From assembly GCA_030615435.1 (NCBI GenBank), contig JAUWZH010000041.1, positions 1 to 13,619 on the forward strand: a stretch of 13,619 nucleotides of DNA, given 5' to 3'. This DNA comes from Candidatus Brocadiaceae bacterium (GTDB lineage Bacteria > Planctomycetota > Brocadiia > SM23-32). How positions within the stretch are numbered: position 1 is the first letter of the stretch; each line of letters starts with the position of its first letter. The position numbers and the translations under genes were made by a program. The notes below the pieces were generated by a model. It was not told the origin of the DNA. It was given only the letters and a program-made list of their open reading frames with translations, and ran no database searches. Shown one piece after another: positions 1-6,637 of this stretch.

Positions 1-221
1 AAGGCGAGGCTGATCTGAAACGGTTCCGACAACCGGAAAACTCCCAACTCCAGCGGCACAGTGCCAATGCCCACAAGGCGAGTGCCGAGAAGGAGGGACG
101 CGAAGGAGCAGACGGCGGCAATCGCCCCTGCCGCCTTCCCGTAGCTTTTTCCCAGGAAATAGGCCGCGGCACCGCCCATCAGAAGAATGATTATGGATTG
201 GGCAAACAACTCCTCAGTCAT
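1..221 (-). CDS. Proton/sodium-antiporter-like membrane subunit of the hydrogenase (NuoL/M/N, MrpD, HyfB type), N-terminus only
   Basis: Only the first 73 residues are present; the gene continues past the left edge. The start is the ATG at 219-221, with GGGAG about six bases upstream. Seen: two hydrophobic segments (about residues 5-23 and 31-50) separated by a short basic loop. They are followed by a segment (about 53-72) ending in LSEPFQISLA, the usual lead-in to the FRVDGLSLLF-like region of NuoL/NuoM/MrpA-D proteins. Family knowledge: these 14-helix subunits carry the proton or sodium channel of complex I, Mrp antiporters and group 4 hydrogenases. Context: it is the last visible gene of the hydrogenase operon, downstream of the large subunit, where Hyf- and Mbh-type operons often carry such genes. 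The catalytic lysines and glutamate lie outside the window, so which paralogue it is and which ion it moves cannot be told. Confidence 0.72.
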   Translation of the reverse strand, partial: MTEELFAQSIIILLMGGAAAYFLGKSYGKAAGAIAAVCSFASLLLGTRLVGIGTVPLELGVFRLSEPFQISLA

Positions 222-368
222 CTACATCTCCCGCGCGTGGCTGCCCGTTGCAATCGAGCCGAGACGCGGCCGCAAAGGGTTTCTTCCCGGGCGCCGCCGG
301 CATCCCTCCGCCGACAGCCGGCCCTTTCGACGATCCGAATGCGGCCAGCACGAACCCTCAATCACCAT
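222..368 (-). CDS. Possible 48-residue small ORF between the large subunit and the antiporter gene
   Basis: The ATG at 366-368 has a strong ribosome-binding site (GGAGG, five bases upstream). The frame ends at TAG 222-224, directly abutting the ATG of the antiporter gene, which is the geometry of translational coupling. The predicted product is arginine- and glycine-rich, has no membrane segment or cysteine motif, and is not recognised. A second minus-strand frame over the same bases, from GTG near 348 to a TGA overlapping the antiporter start, gives a more protein-like sequence (VLAAFGSSKGPAV...). A one-base shift after codon 5 would join MVIEG to it. The gap may therefore hold a frameshifted small gene, a small unknown gene, or only a leader. 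Codon quality is poor and no homologue is recalled. Confidence 0.25.
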   Translation of the reverse strand: MVIEGSCWPHSDRRKGRLSAEGCRRRPGRNPLRPRLGSIATGSHAREM

Positions 369-394
369 GACGACCTCCGCGACCCTCCTTTGCT

Positions 395-1579
395 TCAGCA
401 TTTCTTGCGCAGCTCCTCGGTCTTCCTCTGCGAGAGGCGAACCAGGTCGGCGAAGTTCATCAGGTATTTCCCGCTCGAGGCGTCCCTCACCACGGCCATC
501 CTTTCCGTGCAACTATAGCAAGGGTCTATGGCGGCAAGGGTTATGGTCACATCGGCAACCGACTGCCCGATGCAGGTAACCTTGTAAGTCGGAATGTTGT
601 TGTAGGTGGGGGCCCTTATCTTGTGCCTCTCAGGGCAAGGGCCTCCGTTGCTTCTCACGTAGTGGAAGGTCTCGCCTCGCGGGGCCTCCACATGGCCGAT
701 TCCCTCCCCTGCGGGAACCTCTTTTACATCCGCCTGGATCGGCCCGCCGGGCATGTCGTCAAGCGCCTGGCGGATTATCTTCATTGACTCCCGCAGTTCC
801 AGCAACCTGACAACCACCTTGTCGAAAACGTCCCCGTTGGGCGTTGTCTGCACCTCCCACTCGATCCTGTCGTAGGCGGCGTAGGGGTCATCCCTGCGCA
901 CGTCTATCGGCACGTTGGAAGCCCTGGCGGTGGGACCGAGGGCAGAGAATCTCCTGGCATCCTCTTCGGTCAGCACGCCGACGCCTTTCAGCCTCAGGGC
1001 CAGGATGGGATCCTCCAGGGCGGTGGTGGTGAGCATATCAACCGGCTTATCAATCTCGTCCAGGCACTTGCGGATGGCCCTGACCATCTCCTCGTCCAGG
1101 TCTCTTCTGGCACCGCCCACGGTGTGGTTCGCGTAGTTAACGCGACTGCCGGTGACTATCTCCAGGGCGTCCAGGACGGGCTCGCGGTAACGCCATGCCC
1201 ACATGAAGACCGTGTTGTACCCTATGAAGTGCCCCGCAAGCCCGAACCAGAGAAGGTGACTGTGAATGCGCTCCAGTTCGTTGACCACAGTGCGCAGGTA
1301 AAGAGCCCGCTCTGGCACTTCCACGCCGGCCAGCTCCTCCACGGCCTGGACATAAGCCAGGGGATGGGACGCAGAACATATCCCGCAGACCCTCTCCACG
1401 AGGTACGGCACCTGATCCCACGTCAATGTCTCCGAGATACCCTCTATCCCCCTGTGGTTGTATGAGAGGCGAAGATCCATATCCACGACGGTTTCTCCCT
1501 CAACATAGAGCTGGAAGAACTCCGCCTCTTCCTGCAGGGGGTGGTACGGGCCGATGGGGATGAGGGTCTTATGCGTCAT
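395..1579 (-). CDS. Group 4 [NiFe]-hydrogenase large (catalytic) subunit, EchE/HycE/MbhL/NuoD family
   Basis: 394 residues. This subunit holds the NiFe centre that interconverts H2 with protons and electrons, on the cytoplasmic side of the membrane complex. Seen: the N-terminal ligand motif RVCGIC (C65, C68) and the C-terminal DPCYSC (C354, C357). All four nickel-binding cysteines are present, which separates it from complex I NuoD, where they are lost. DPCYSCTER is followed by a 34-residue tail. In E. coli HycE the matching Arg-Met bond is cut by the protease HycI during maturation, so cleavage after R360 is expected here. The gene overlaps the NuoC-like gene by 11 bases, implying coupled translation. 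The length fits Ech/Mbh-type large subunits without the NuoC fusion seen in HycE. No hydrogenase maturation genes are in the window. Confidence 0.95.
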   Translation of the reverse strand: MTHKTLIPIGPYHPLQEEAEFFQLYVEGETVVDMDLRLSYNHRGIEGISETLTWDQVPYLVERVCGICSASHPLAYVQAVEELAGVEVPERALYLRTVVNELERIHSHLLWFGLAGHFIGYNTVFMWAWRYREPVLDALEIVTGSRVNYANHTVGGARRDLDEEMVRAIRKCLDEIDKPVDMLTTTALEDPILALRLKGVGVLTEEDARRFSALGPTARASNVPIDVRRDDPYAAYDRIEWEVQTTPNGDVFDKVVVRLLELRESMKIIRQALDDMPGGPIQADVKEVPAGEGIGHVEAPRGETFHYVRSNGGPCPERHKIRAPTYNNIPTYKVTCIGQSVADVTITLAAIDPCYSCTERMAVVRDASSGKYLMNFADLVRLSQRKTEELRKKC

Positions 1580-2036
1580 GTTCTTTTTCCTTTCGCAGCG
1601 GATAGACCCCCGATGGCCAATCGTCGGCCAGAATCAGCCTCTCGGGCCGCGGATGCCCCTCGAAGGTAATGCCGAGAAGATCGTTCATCTCGCGTTCTAT
1701 CCATTCAGCAGGAGGCACCACCGGGGTGAGGGACGGGAGCGTTCCTTCACTCTTGGGGGTCCTGACCCTCAGGCTCACGACCAGACCAACCGCATCATAG
1801 CAGAAGTGATAAAGGGCCTCGAGTTCATCGCCCACGTCGGTGCCTGTTGCGGTGGCGAACCTGGCGCCGAACTCTCCGCAAAGCAGCCCGGCGACCTGCC
1901 GCGCATCCTCCCTCCCGACATTCAGATATATCCTTGTGGGAAATGGCCTATGCCAGCCGATGGCAAGACCAGCGGTGAGCTTCTTGAGCTTCTCGACGAC
2001 CTGCTCCAGAGCTTCGGGCACGTGGAGGTTCTCCAC
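1569..2036 (-). CDS. NuoC/EchD-like 30-kDa-type subunit of the group 4 hydrogenase
   Basis: 155 residues from a GTG start at 2034-2036, one base after the stop of the small-subunit gene. It ends in TAA inside the start of the large-subunit gene. Seen: the C-terminal signature of the complex I 30-kDa family, with AEWIEREMNDLLGITFEGHP (about residues 109-128) followed by an R-L-x-L-x-DDWP-x-GVYPLRK stretch (about 132-149). The family carries no cofactor. It is a structural partner of the NuoD-like subunit and helps hold the peripheral arm together. It is short, as in Ech and Mbh complexes, and separate from the large subunit, whereas HycE and HyfG carry this domain as an N-terminal fusion. An ATG at 2036-2038 is in another frame and was not used. 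Confidence 0.9.
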   Translation of the reverse strand: MENLHVPEALEQVVEKLKKLTAGLAIGWHRPFPTRIYLNVGREDARQVAGLLCGEFGARFATATGTDVGDELEALYHFCYDAVGLVVSLRVRTPKSEGTLPSLTPVVPPAEWIEREMNDLLGITFEGHPRPERLILADDWPSGVYPLRKEKEHDA

Positions 2037-2037
2037 A

Positions 2038-2481
2038 TCAGAGTTTCGCGAGGGCCTGTGCGATGCCGGATATCATGGCCTCCGGCTTCGGCGGACACCC
2101 CGGTATGTAGACGATCATGGCATCGGGATCCACCTCACGTATCACCTTGTCAACGGGACCGGCGAAGTGCCATCCACTTCGGAATATCCCTCCCGTGCAC
2201 GCACACGCGCCCAGACATACTACCAGGCAGGGCTTGGCCGTCTGTTCATATATCTCTTGAACCCTTGGCTTCGTCTGAAGGGTGCACACACCTGTGACCA
2301 GGAGCGCGTCGGCGTGCCGCGGTGAAGGTGCCAGCAGAACGCCGATCCTCTCCACGTCAAATCGAGGGGTGAGCAGCTCAAGCACCTCGATGTCGCAGTT
2401 GTTGCACGCCCCAGCATTGAGGTGATAGATCCAGGGCGATTTCTTCAGACCCCAGAGCTTCAGTTTGTCCAGAATAGCCAT
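2038..2481 (-). CDS. Group 4 [NiFe]-hydrogenase small subunit, EchC/MbhJ/HycG/NuoB family
   Basis: 147 residues. This subunit binds the proximal [4Fe-4S] cluster that passes electrons between the iron-sulfur chain and the NiFe site. Seen: CNNCD (C26, C29), GVC (C66), GACACTGG (C93, C95) and IPGCPPKPE (C129), the standard layout of the NuoB family. The usual four ligands would be C26, C29, one of C93/C95, and C129. The first motif reads AGACNNCDIE as in hydrogenases, not the adjacent Cys-Cys pair of complex I NuoB. The start ATG at 2479-2481 follows directly after a TAG at 2482-2484 and has a GAGAGGG-type binding site about ten bases upstream. The next gene, NuoC-like, begins one base after its TGA. 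Confidence 0.94.
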   Translation of the reverse strand: MAILDKLKLWGLKKSPWIYHLNAGACNNCDIEVLELLTPRFDVERIGVLLAPSPRHADALLVTGVCTLQTKPRVQEIYEQTAKPCLVVCLGACACTGGIFRSGWHFAGPVDKVIREVDPDAMIVYIPGCPPKPEAMISGIAQALAKL

Positions 2482-2661
2482 CTACGAAACCCTCTCATTG
2501 ATCCTGCCACAAGAGGCATCCCGGGAGCTCAGGGCAAGCGGCTGGATGCCGCGACCACCCGTCCTACCCGAGGGGTGGCCCTGGCCTCCTCGCCCACGTG
2601 TGAGGCTTTCTGCGCCATTGCGCAAGTAGAAGCGGGACATTTCTCTTGAAAGCATCATCAC
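2482..2661. other. 180-bp spacer inside the hydrogenase operon with small inverted repeats and an open minus frame
   Basis: This is the longest gap in an otherwise tightly packed operon, between the NuoH-like and NuoB-like genes. Seen: a hairpin TGCGC-CATT-GCGCA near 2609-2624, and CCACCC...GGGTGG arms near 2557-2580. The minus strand is open from GTG/ATG just after the NuoH stop to TAG 2482-2484, abutting the NuoB start and in the same frame as both neighbours; it would give about 58 residues. The predicted peptide is rich in Gly, Arg and Ser and is not recognised. The stretch may be a small inserted repeat, a processing or stability element, or a tiny gene. Chance open frames are common in GC-rich DNA, so no gene is called. 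Confidence 0.4.
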
Positions 2662-3591
2662 CTAATGTGCGTAAAGGCTGACCACACATGCGGCTATAGC
2701 CAGCGGGGTCACAAAGAACCAGAAGAACTTCATCGTCTGGTCTATCCTGAGGCGTGGGTTGGTGTTCCGCATGAGCACAATCACCACCAGCAGCACGACG
2801 AACTTGACAGCCGTGCTCAACAGGCCCCAGCCTCCCAGGTGAACGCCGCCCCAGAAGACGGTTATCACGAACATGGGCAGCACAAACAGCAGCATCGCCT
2901 TCATCAGGTAGATCAACGCCAGCGGAGGGCCGGAGTACGCCACTATCACCCCGCCCATGAGTTCGGTCTCCGCTTCCGCCTGATCGAATGGAACCACGCC
3001 GAGCTTGGCCTGCATAACTGCCAGTGCACACAGAAAAGCCAGGAAACCGCTGCCGCTCCACAGCAGGACGCCCTCTGACTGTGCCGAAAGGATCTGAGAG
3101 AGCTTGAAAGTCCCTCCGGCGTTCAGAATGGGCGGCACCAACGCCAGTATGAACGGCAGCTCGTAAGCTATGACCATCTTCATCTCGCGACTTGCTCCCA
3201 ACCCCGCATGAGGGCTGCCGCTCGCCGAAGCCCCGAGGATAAGCGCCAGGGAGGGAAAGACCAGGAAGTAGACCACTACAATCAGGTCTCCTGCGAAGCT
3301 TGCCTCCGGATCAATGGCCACCGCCCACAGCATCGCCGCCGCAACCGAAACGCCGACAAACCCAAGCACCGGCGCAAACAGGAACATCCCCACAGAGGAC
3401 CGCTCTGATACCACCGTCTCCTTGCCCAAGAGCTTCAGCACGTCCGCATAAGTCTGGTAGAACGGCGGTCCCTTGCGCCACTGAATACGCGCAGTCACAA
3501 ACCTGTCAATCCACTTGAAAAACAGCCCCAGAATGGGGGTGCCCAAGAAACCGAGCACGATCACAGCTATCCAGAAATGGAGCCCGTTCAT
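2662..3591 (-). CDS. NuoH/EchB/HyfC-like membrane subunit of the group 4 hydrogenase
   Basis: 309 residues with about eight hydrophobic segments (near 5-25, 68-92, 102-121, 138-158, 178-198, 215-246, 258-275, 287-306). Seen: family motifs in the cytoplasmic loops, GPPFYQTYADVLKLLGKE (41-58), ASREMKMVIAYELPF (133-147), VPFDQAEAETELMGG (200-214) and RNTNPRLRID (275-284). The loop glutamates E135, E144, E206, E208 and E210 match the acidic residues implicated in proton or sodium coupling in NuoH relatives. In complex I and Ech/Mbh this subunit anchors the soluble arm and lines the entry to the ion path. The start is ATG 3589-3591 behind GGAGG; an adjacent GTG at 3592-3594 is possible and adds one residue. 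It lies 15 bases after the polyferredoxin gene and ends in TAG. Confidence 0.93.
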   Translation of the reverse strand: MNGLHFWIAVIVLGFLGTPILGLFFKWIDRFVTARIQWRKGPPFYQTYADVLKLLGKETVVSERSSVGMFLFAPVLGFVGVSVAAAMLWAVAIDPEASFAGDLIVVVYFLVFPSLALILGASASGSPHAGLGASREMKMVIAYELPFILALVPPILNAGGTFKLSQILSAQSEGVLLWSGSGFLAFLCALAVMQAKLGVVPFDQAEAETELMGGVIVAYSGPPLALIYLMKAMLLFVLPMFVITVFWGGVHLGGWGLLSTAVKFVVLLVVIVLMRNTNPRLRIDQTMKFFWFFVTPLAIAACVVSLYAH

Positions 3592-3606
3592 CACCCTCCG
3601 CCAGGC

Positions 3607-4101
3607 TTATCTCGCCGATGAAACCACTCGACCGCTCAGTAACACGTATCCTTCCCGCGGGAGTTCTTCTTCCAACTCCAGCAACTTCAGCGCCCCGGAA
3701 GGGCAGACGCTGACGCATCGGGGCAACTTGGCGCGATCCTGCGTGCAGCGGTCCGCACACAGGTCGCATTTGGCGACCTGACCCCTGGTGAACTCCTGAT
3801 CCAGAACCCCGAACGGGCAGGCAAGCACGCAGGACAGGCAGCCCGTGCAGCGCAGGTTACTGCGCCTGACGATACCCGCATCGTCCCTGTACATCGCCTC
3901 CCGGGGGCATGCAGCCACGCATGGGGCCTCCTCGCAATGCCGGCAGACCATCGGCATTGCGCTGGAGCACTCTACAGCCTCGTACCCAAGCACGGGCGTA
4001 TCCAGGTGCCCGTAGTAACACGCAGCCGCGCAGCTCGCGCACCCTATGCAGCGGTCCGGCTGCATTACGATTTGCTTATCAACTCCGCCGACTCTGGGCA
4101 T
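3607..4101 (-). CDS. HycB/HydN-like polyferredoxin (up to four [4Fe-4S] clusters)
   Basis: 164 residues. It is an electron-transfer subunit expected to link the upstream redox module to the hydrogenase small subunit. Seen: four cysteine groups at C18-C21-C24-C28, C53-C56-C61-C65, C85-C88-C91-C95 and C112-C115-C129-C133 (C119 extra). This is the layout of the DmsB/HycB/HyfA-type four-cluster ferredoxins. The family is common as the iron-sulfur partner of molybdopterin oxidoreductases, which fits its position directly after the NuoG-like gene. GGGAG lies seven bases before the ATG at 4099-4101. The second cluster motif (CRHCEEAPCVAACP) is the typical C-x2-C-x4-C-x3-C variant. There is no membrane segment or signal peptide, so it is cytoplasmic. 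Confidence 0.92.
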   Translation of the reverse strand: MPRVGGVDKQIVMQPDRCIGCASCAAACYYGHLDTPVLGYEAVECSSAMPMVCRHCEEAPCVAACPREAMYRDDAGIVRRSNLRCTGCLSCVLACPFGVLDQEFTRGQVAKCDLCADRCTQDRAKLPRCVSVCPSGALKLLELEEELPREGYVLLSGRVVSSAR

Positions 4102-4122
4102 CTCAGAACTCCCTGGCGCTCG

Positions 4123-5832
4123 TCATTGCAGCTTGCTTACCCTCACAACCGACGGACTGATTTCCACCCTGCCCGCCTTCACCTTCCATTCCAGCAGCTC
4201 TCGCACATCCGGCCTGTGAGATGGCAGCGCCACCACCTTCGCCTCGCCCACGTCCTGCAAGGTGCAAGGCAGAGTTGCCTCTGCGCCATTTCCGACGGTG
4301 ACGCATTCTCCCTCTTGGAGGGCGATCTCCGCCGCCAGGCATCTTGACACTGTCGCTCGTTCCAGGGCACCCATACGCCTCTGCCAACTCCCACCCGATA
4401 CCGAAATCCCTCCAGTGTAGCCGTAAGGCTCCGGAGCGCCAATGAGAATCGCCTCACCATCCGCCAGCTCCGGCACTTCAAAGACTGCCTCATTCACCTC
4501 TTCTCTCAACGGTCCGGCGACCGGCGCACTGGCAAGCTCACCAGGTTCCTCGGGCTCAATCGGGATGGCCCCGAGCTTCTCTCCGAGCATCTTCATGAGT
4601 TCCACAGCAGTCAGCACGCCGCCCGGCGCTTCCGCCCAACGTTCGCAGGCCACCGGCCCGCCGCCCGGCGCAACGATGTGCCCCGATTCCTCCCACGGCA
4701 GCGCAAGCGGCAACACGACCTGCGCCTGGTTGCCGAACTCGCTTGCGAGCGAACCTGCCCATACCAAAAGATCCAGCTTGTCCGCCAGTTCCTTCCAGAG
4801 GGCGGCGGGCAAGACGTTCGCAAAGTCAACCCCTACCACCACCAACGCCCGCAGCTCACCGTTCTCCACCCTGTCCAGCAGACCGGCAAGGCCCACCATG
4901 TCAAAGCGCTGCGTCAGCGCCCCCGCCGCCGCGGTATTGGGCGAAACCGGCAGGGCAAAAAGCCGGGCGTCCGCAGCGGAAGCAAGCTGCGCCGCCGCAC
5001 GAACCACCGCGCCGGCGTTCGCATAGCGCCCCCTGGCGCAGGAAATGACGATGGCGGCACGATCAGCGCCCTTGAGTCCGGCCGCCAGGGCACGAACCCC
5101 TTCCGCGTCAAGGCCAAGCTTGCCGCAGACCTCTTCGGCGCTTGCGCCGCCCAGGGCCTCCCGGACGTCCTCGCTGCCGCACTCTATCGCGGCCGCGCAA
5201 AGGAACCCTGCCAGCTTGAAAGGGTCAATCAGGATGCATTCGTCCGCCGACCTCGCAGTCCTTCCAAGCGCGGTGTCCACAGACACGAAACTCCTGCCCC
5301 TTCCCCGGAGCTGCACATCACGAATTGGTCTGGAAACGACCGGATGAGAGCTGAACGGGTCCCCGATGCTCACCACCATGTTGCACTCGGCCAGGCTGTC
5401 CACAGGCGGGCACTGACCGAGCCCGGCCCGCACGAAAGGCTCGTCCTCCGGAGGCACGAACAGAGCAAGAGAACTTGCGGGCAGTGCCCTGGAGCGCAGC
5501 GCCGCCGCTGCCGCAATCCCCTCGAGCGGGCGGTTGACATCCAGCACAAAGGCCACCTGAGCATCCTGGAATACCGAAAGGCGCCCGGCCACTTCCCCAA
5601 CCGCCTCCTCCACCCCCATCCGATGCCCGTCGCAGTCGGCATTGTAGATGCGGTTTCCGGCCCTCAGCAGGCGCGCGGCGGTCAGGCCCAGCACGCACGA
5701 ACCCTGCTCCACACCCAGGTCCACCGGAAAAGTGGAGTTGACGTGGCCCAGTTCGTCTATCTCCGCTCCAAGCGGACAGCACATCGAGCAGAGCGCGCAC
5801 CGCGGCAATTGCCTCTCAGGCTGAGAAGACAT
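4123..5832 (-). CDS. NuoG-like molybdopterin-oxidoreductase superfamily protein with N-terminal [4Fe-4S] site and no visible Sec/Cys active site
   Basis: 569 residues from ATG 5830-5832, chosen because AAGGA lies eight bases upstream and the iron-sulfur motif starts right after; an upstream ATG at 5896-5898 lies deep inside the preceding gene. Seen: C12-x2-C15-x3-C19...C46, the N-terminal cluster pattern of formate dehydrogenase and NuoG proteins, then alpha/beta blocks with GDPFSSHPV (near 145-155) and LIDPFKLAGF. The core WKELADKLDLLVW...ASEFGNQAQVVLPLALPWEESGHIV resembles the MopB fold, and a C-terminal beta-rich domain resembles the dinucleotide-binding domain. At 569 residues it is shorter than FdhF (about 715). 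The R-(Sec/Cys)-H active-site motif of formate dehydrogenases is not found. Likely role: structural and electron-wiring subunit like NuoG; cofactor content is unknown. It overlaps the FAD gene by 17 bases. Confidence 0.78.
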   Translation of the reverse strand: MSSQPERQLPRCALCSMCCPLGAEIDELGHVNSTFPVDLGVEQGSCVLGLTAARLLRAGNRIYNADCDGHRMGVEEAVGEVAGRLSVFQDAQVAFVLDVNRPLEGIAAAAALRSRALPASSLALFVPPEDEPFVRAGLGQCPPVDSLAECNMVVSIGDPFSSHPVVSRPIRDVQLRGRGRSFVSVDTALGRTARSADECILIDPFKLAGFLCAAAIECGSEDVREALGGASAEEVCGKLGLDAEGVRALAAGLKGADRAAIVISCARGRYANAGAVVRAAAQLASAADARLFALPVSPNTAAAGALTQRFDMVGLAGLLDRVENGELRALVVVGVDFANVLPAALWKELADKLDLLVWAGSLASEFGNQAQVVLPLALPWEESGHIVAPGGGPVACERWAEAPGGVLTAVELMKMLGEKLGAIPIEPEEPGELASAPVAGPLREEVNEAVFEVPELADGEAILIGAPEPYGYTGGISVSGGSWQRRMGALERATVSRCLAAEIALQEGECVTVGNGAEATLPCTLQDVGEAKVVALPSHRPDVRELLEWKVKAGRVEISPSVVRVSKLQ

Positions 5833-6637
5833 CCTTGTAATCCTTGATCTTCTCGTAGCACATGTCGGGGCCGTCTTTGCACAGGTAGTAAGGGCCAATG
5901 TTGCACCGGCCGCATTTGCCCAACCCGCAGCTCATCTTCCTGTTCAGCGACAGATAGATCTGCTCCGGCCGAAAGCCCAGGTTCAGGCATGCCAGCGTCA
6001 CGAACCGCAGCATGATGAGGGGACCGCAACTGACCACGTAAGTGTTTTCCACGTCGAGGCCGAGCTCTTCGAGCAGTGTGGTGACCACTCCGACTTTCCC
6101 GTCCCAGCTCTCGTCGGGCACGTCCACCGTAACGTCAAAAGAGACCCTGTCCTTTTCTCCCCAGGCCTCGAACTCCCTCCTGTAGAGCAACTCCGAGGGA
6201 TCCCGCGCCCCATACCTGACGGCCACATGCTCGTAACTGTTTATGTTCTCAAACAGGTGATGCAGCAGCGAGCGCAGAGGCGCCAGTCCCACACCGCCTC
6301 CCACCACCAGAACCGTCTTCCCCTCCAGCTTCTCCGTTGGGTAGCCCTTGCCGAAAGGTCCTCGTACCCCCAGCGTGACCCCTGGCTCAAGCTCATGCAG
6401 CGAATCGGTGACCCTGCCGGTGCGCAGCACGCTTATTCCCAGCTCCTCGGCAACCGAAGGGGACGAGGAAGGGGTGAAAGGAGCCTCTCCGATCCCTGGA
6501 ACCGTGAGCTGAACGAACTGCCCCGCCGCGAACGGAATGGGTCTCTCGGGCCTTATGACAAAGGTCTTTATGGTGGGGGTCTCCTGGATGACTTCCAGCA
6601 GCTCCGCCTTGAGGGGACGGTATGGGTTTTCAGCCAT
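5816..6637 (-). CDS. FAD/NAD(P)H-binding reductase subunit, HydG/AsrB (sulfhydrogenase gamma) family
   Basis: 273 residues. It belongs to the ferredoxin-NADP reductase superfamily and would pass electrons between NAD(P)H, FAD and a [2Fe-2S] cluster. Seen: the FAD domain with AAGQFVQLTVPGIGEAPFTPSSSP (about 37-60), then RGPFGKGYP (92-100). The NAD(P) domain has VVGGGVGLAPLRSLL (111-125), YGARDPSELLYRREFEAW (142-159) and the SCGP loop (203-206). A C-terminal cluster site follows with C237, C242, C245 and C253, the PyrK-like [2Fe-2S] pattern. EAPFTPSSSP matches the EAPxSxSSSP of the HydG/AsrB branch rather than the RxYS of plant-type reductases. It overlaps the upstream HydB-like gene by eight bases (ATGGCTGA). 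NADH versus NADPH preference cannot be judged from the sequence. Confidence 0.92.
   Translation of the reverse strand: MAENPYRPLKAELLEVIQETPTIKTFVIRPERPIPFAAGQFVQLTVPGIGEAPFTPSSSPSVAEELGISVLRTGRVTDSLHELEPGVTLGVRGPFGKGYPTEKLEGKTVLVVGGGVGLAPLRSLLHHLFENINSYEHVAVRYGARDPSELLYRREFEAWGEKDRVSFDVTVDVPDESWDGKVGVVTTLLEELGLDVENTYVVSCGPLIMLRFVTLACLNLGFRPEQIYLSLNRKMSCGLGKCGRCNIGPYYLCKDGPDMCYEKIKDYKDVFSA

Noticed and set aside
361..397. Selenocysteine readthrough of the large-subunit TGA
   Set aside because: The residues after the TGA soon hit another stop and resemble nothing; the tail length already matches HycE-type processing.
395..3591. Remnant or minimal respiratory complex I
   Set aside because: The NuoD-like subunit retains both CxxC nickel-ligand pairs and a maturation tail, which complex I lacks, so it is a hydrogenase.
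4678..5847. A 389-codon plus-strand frame opposite the NuoG-like gene
   Set aside because: Arg/Pro/His-rich product with no motif, antisense to a well-supported gene; a compositional shadow.
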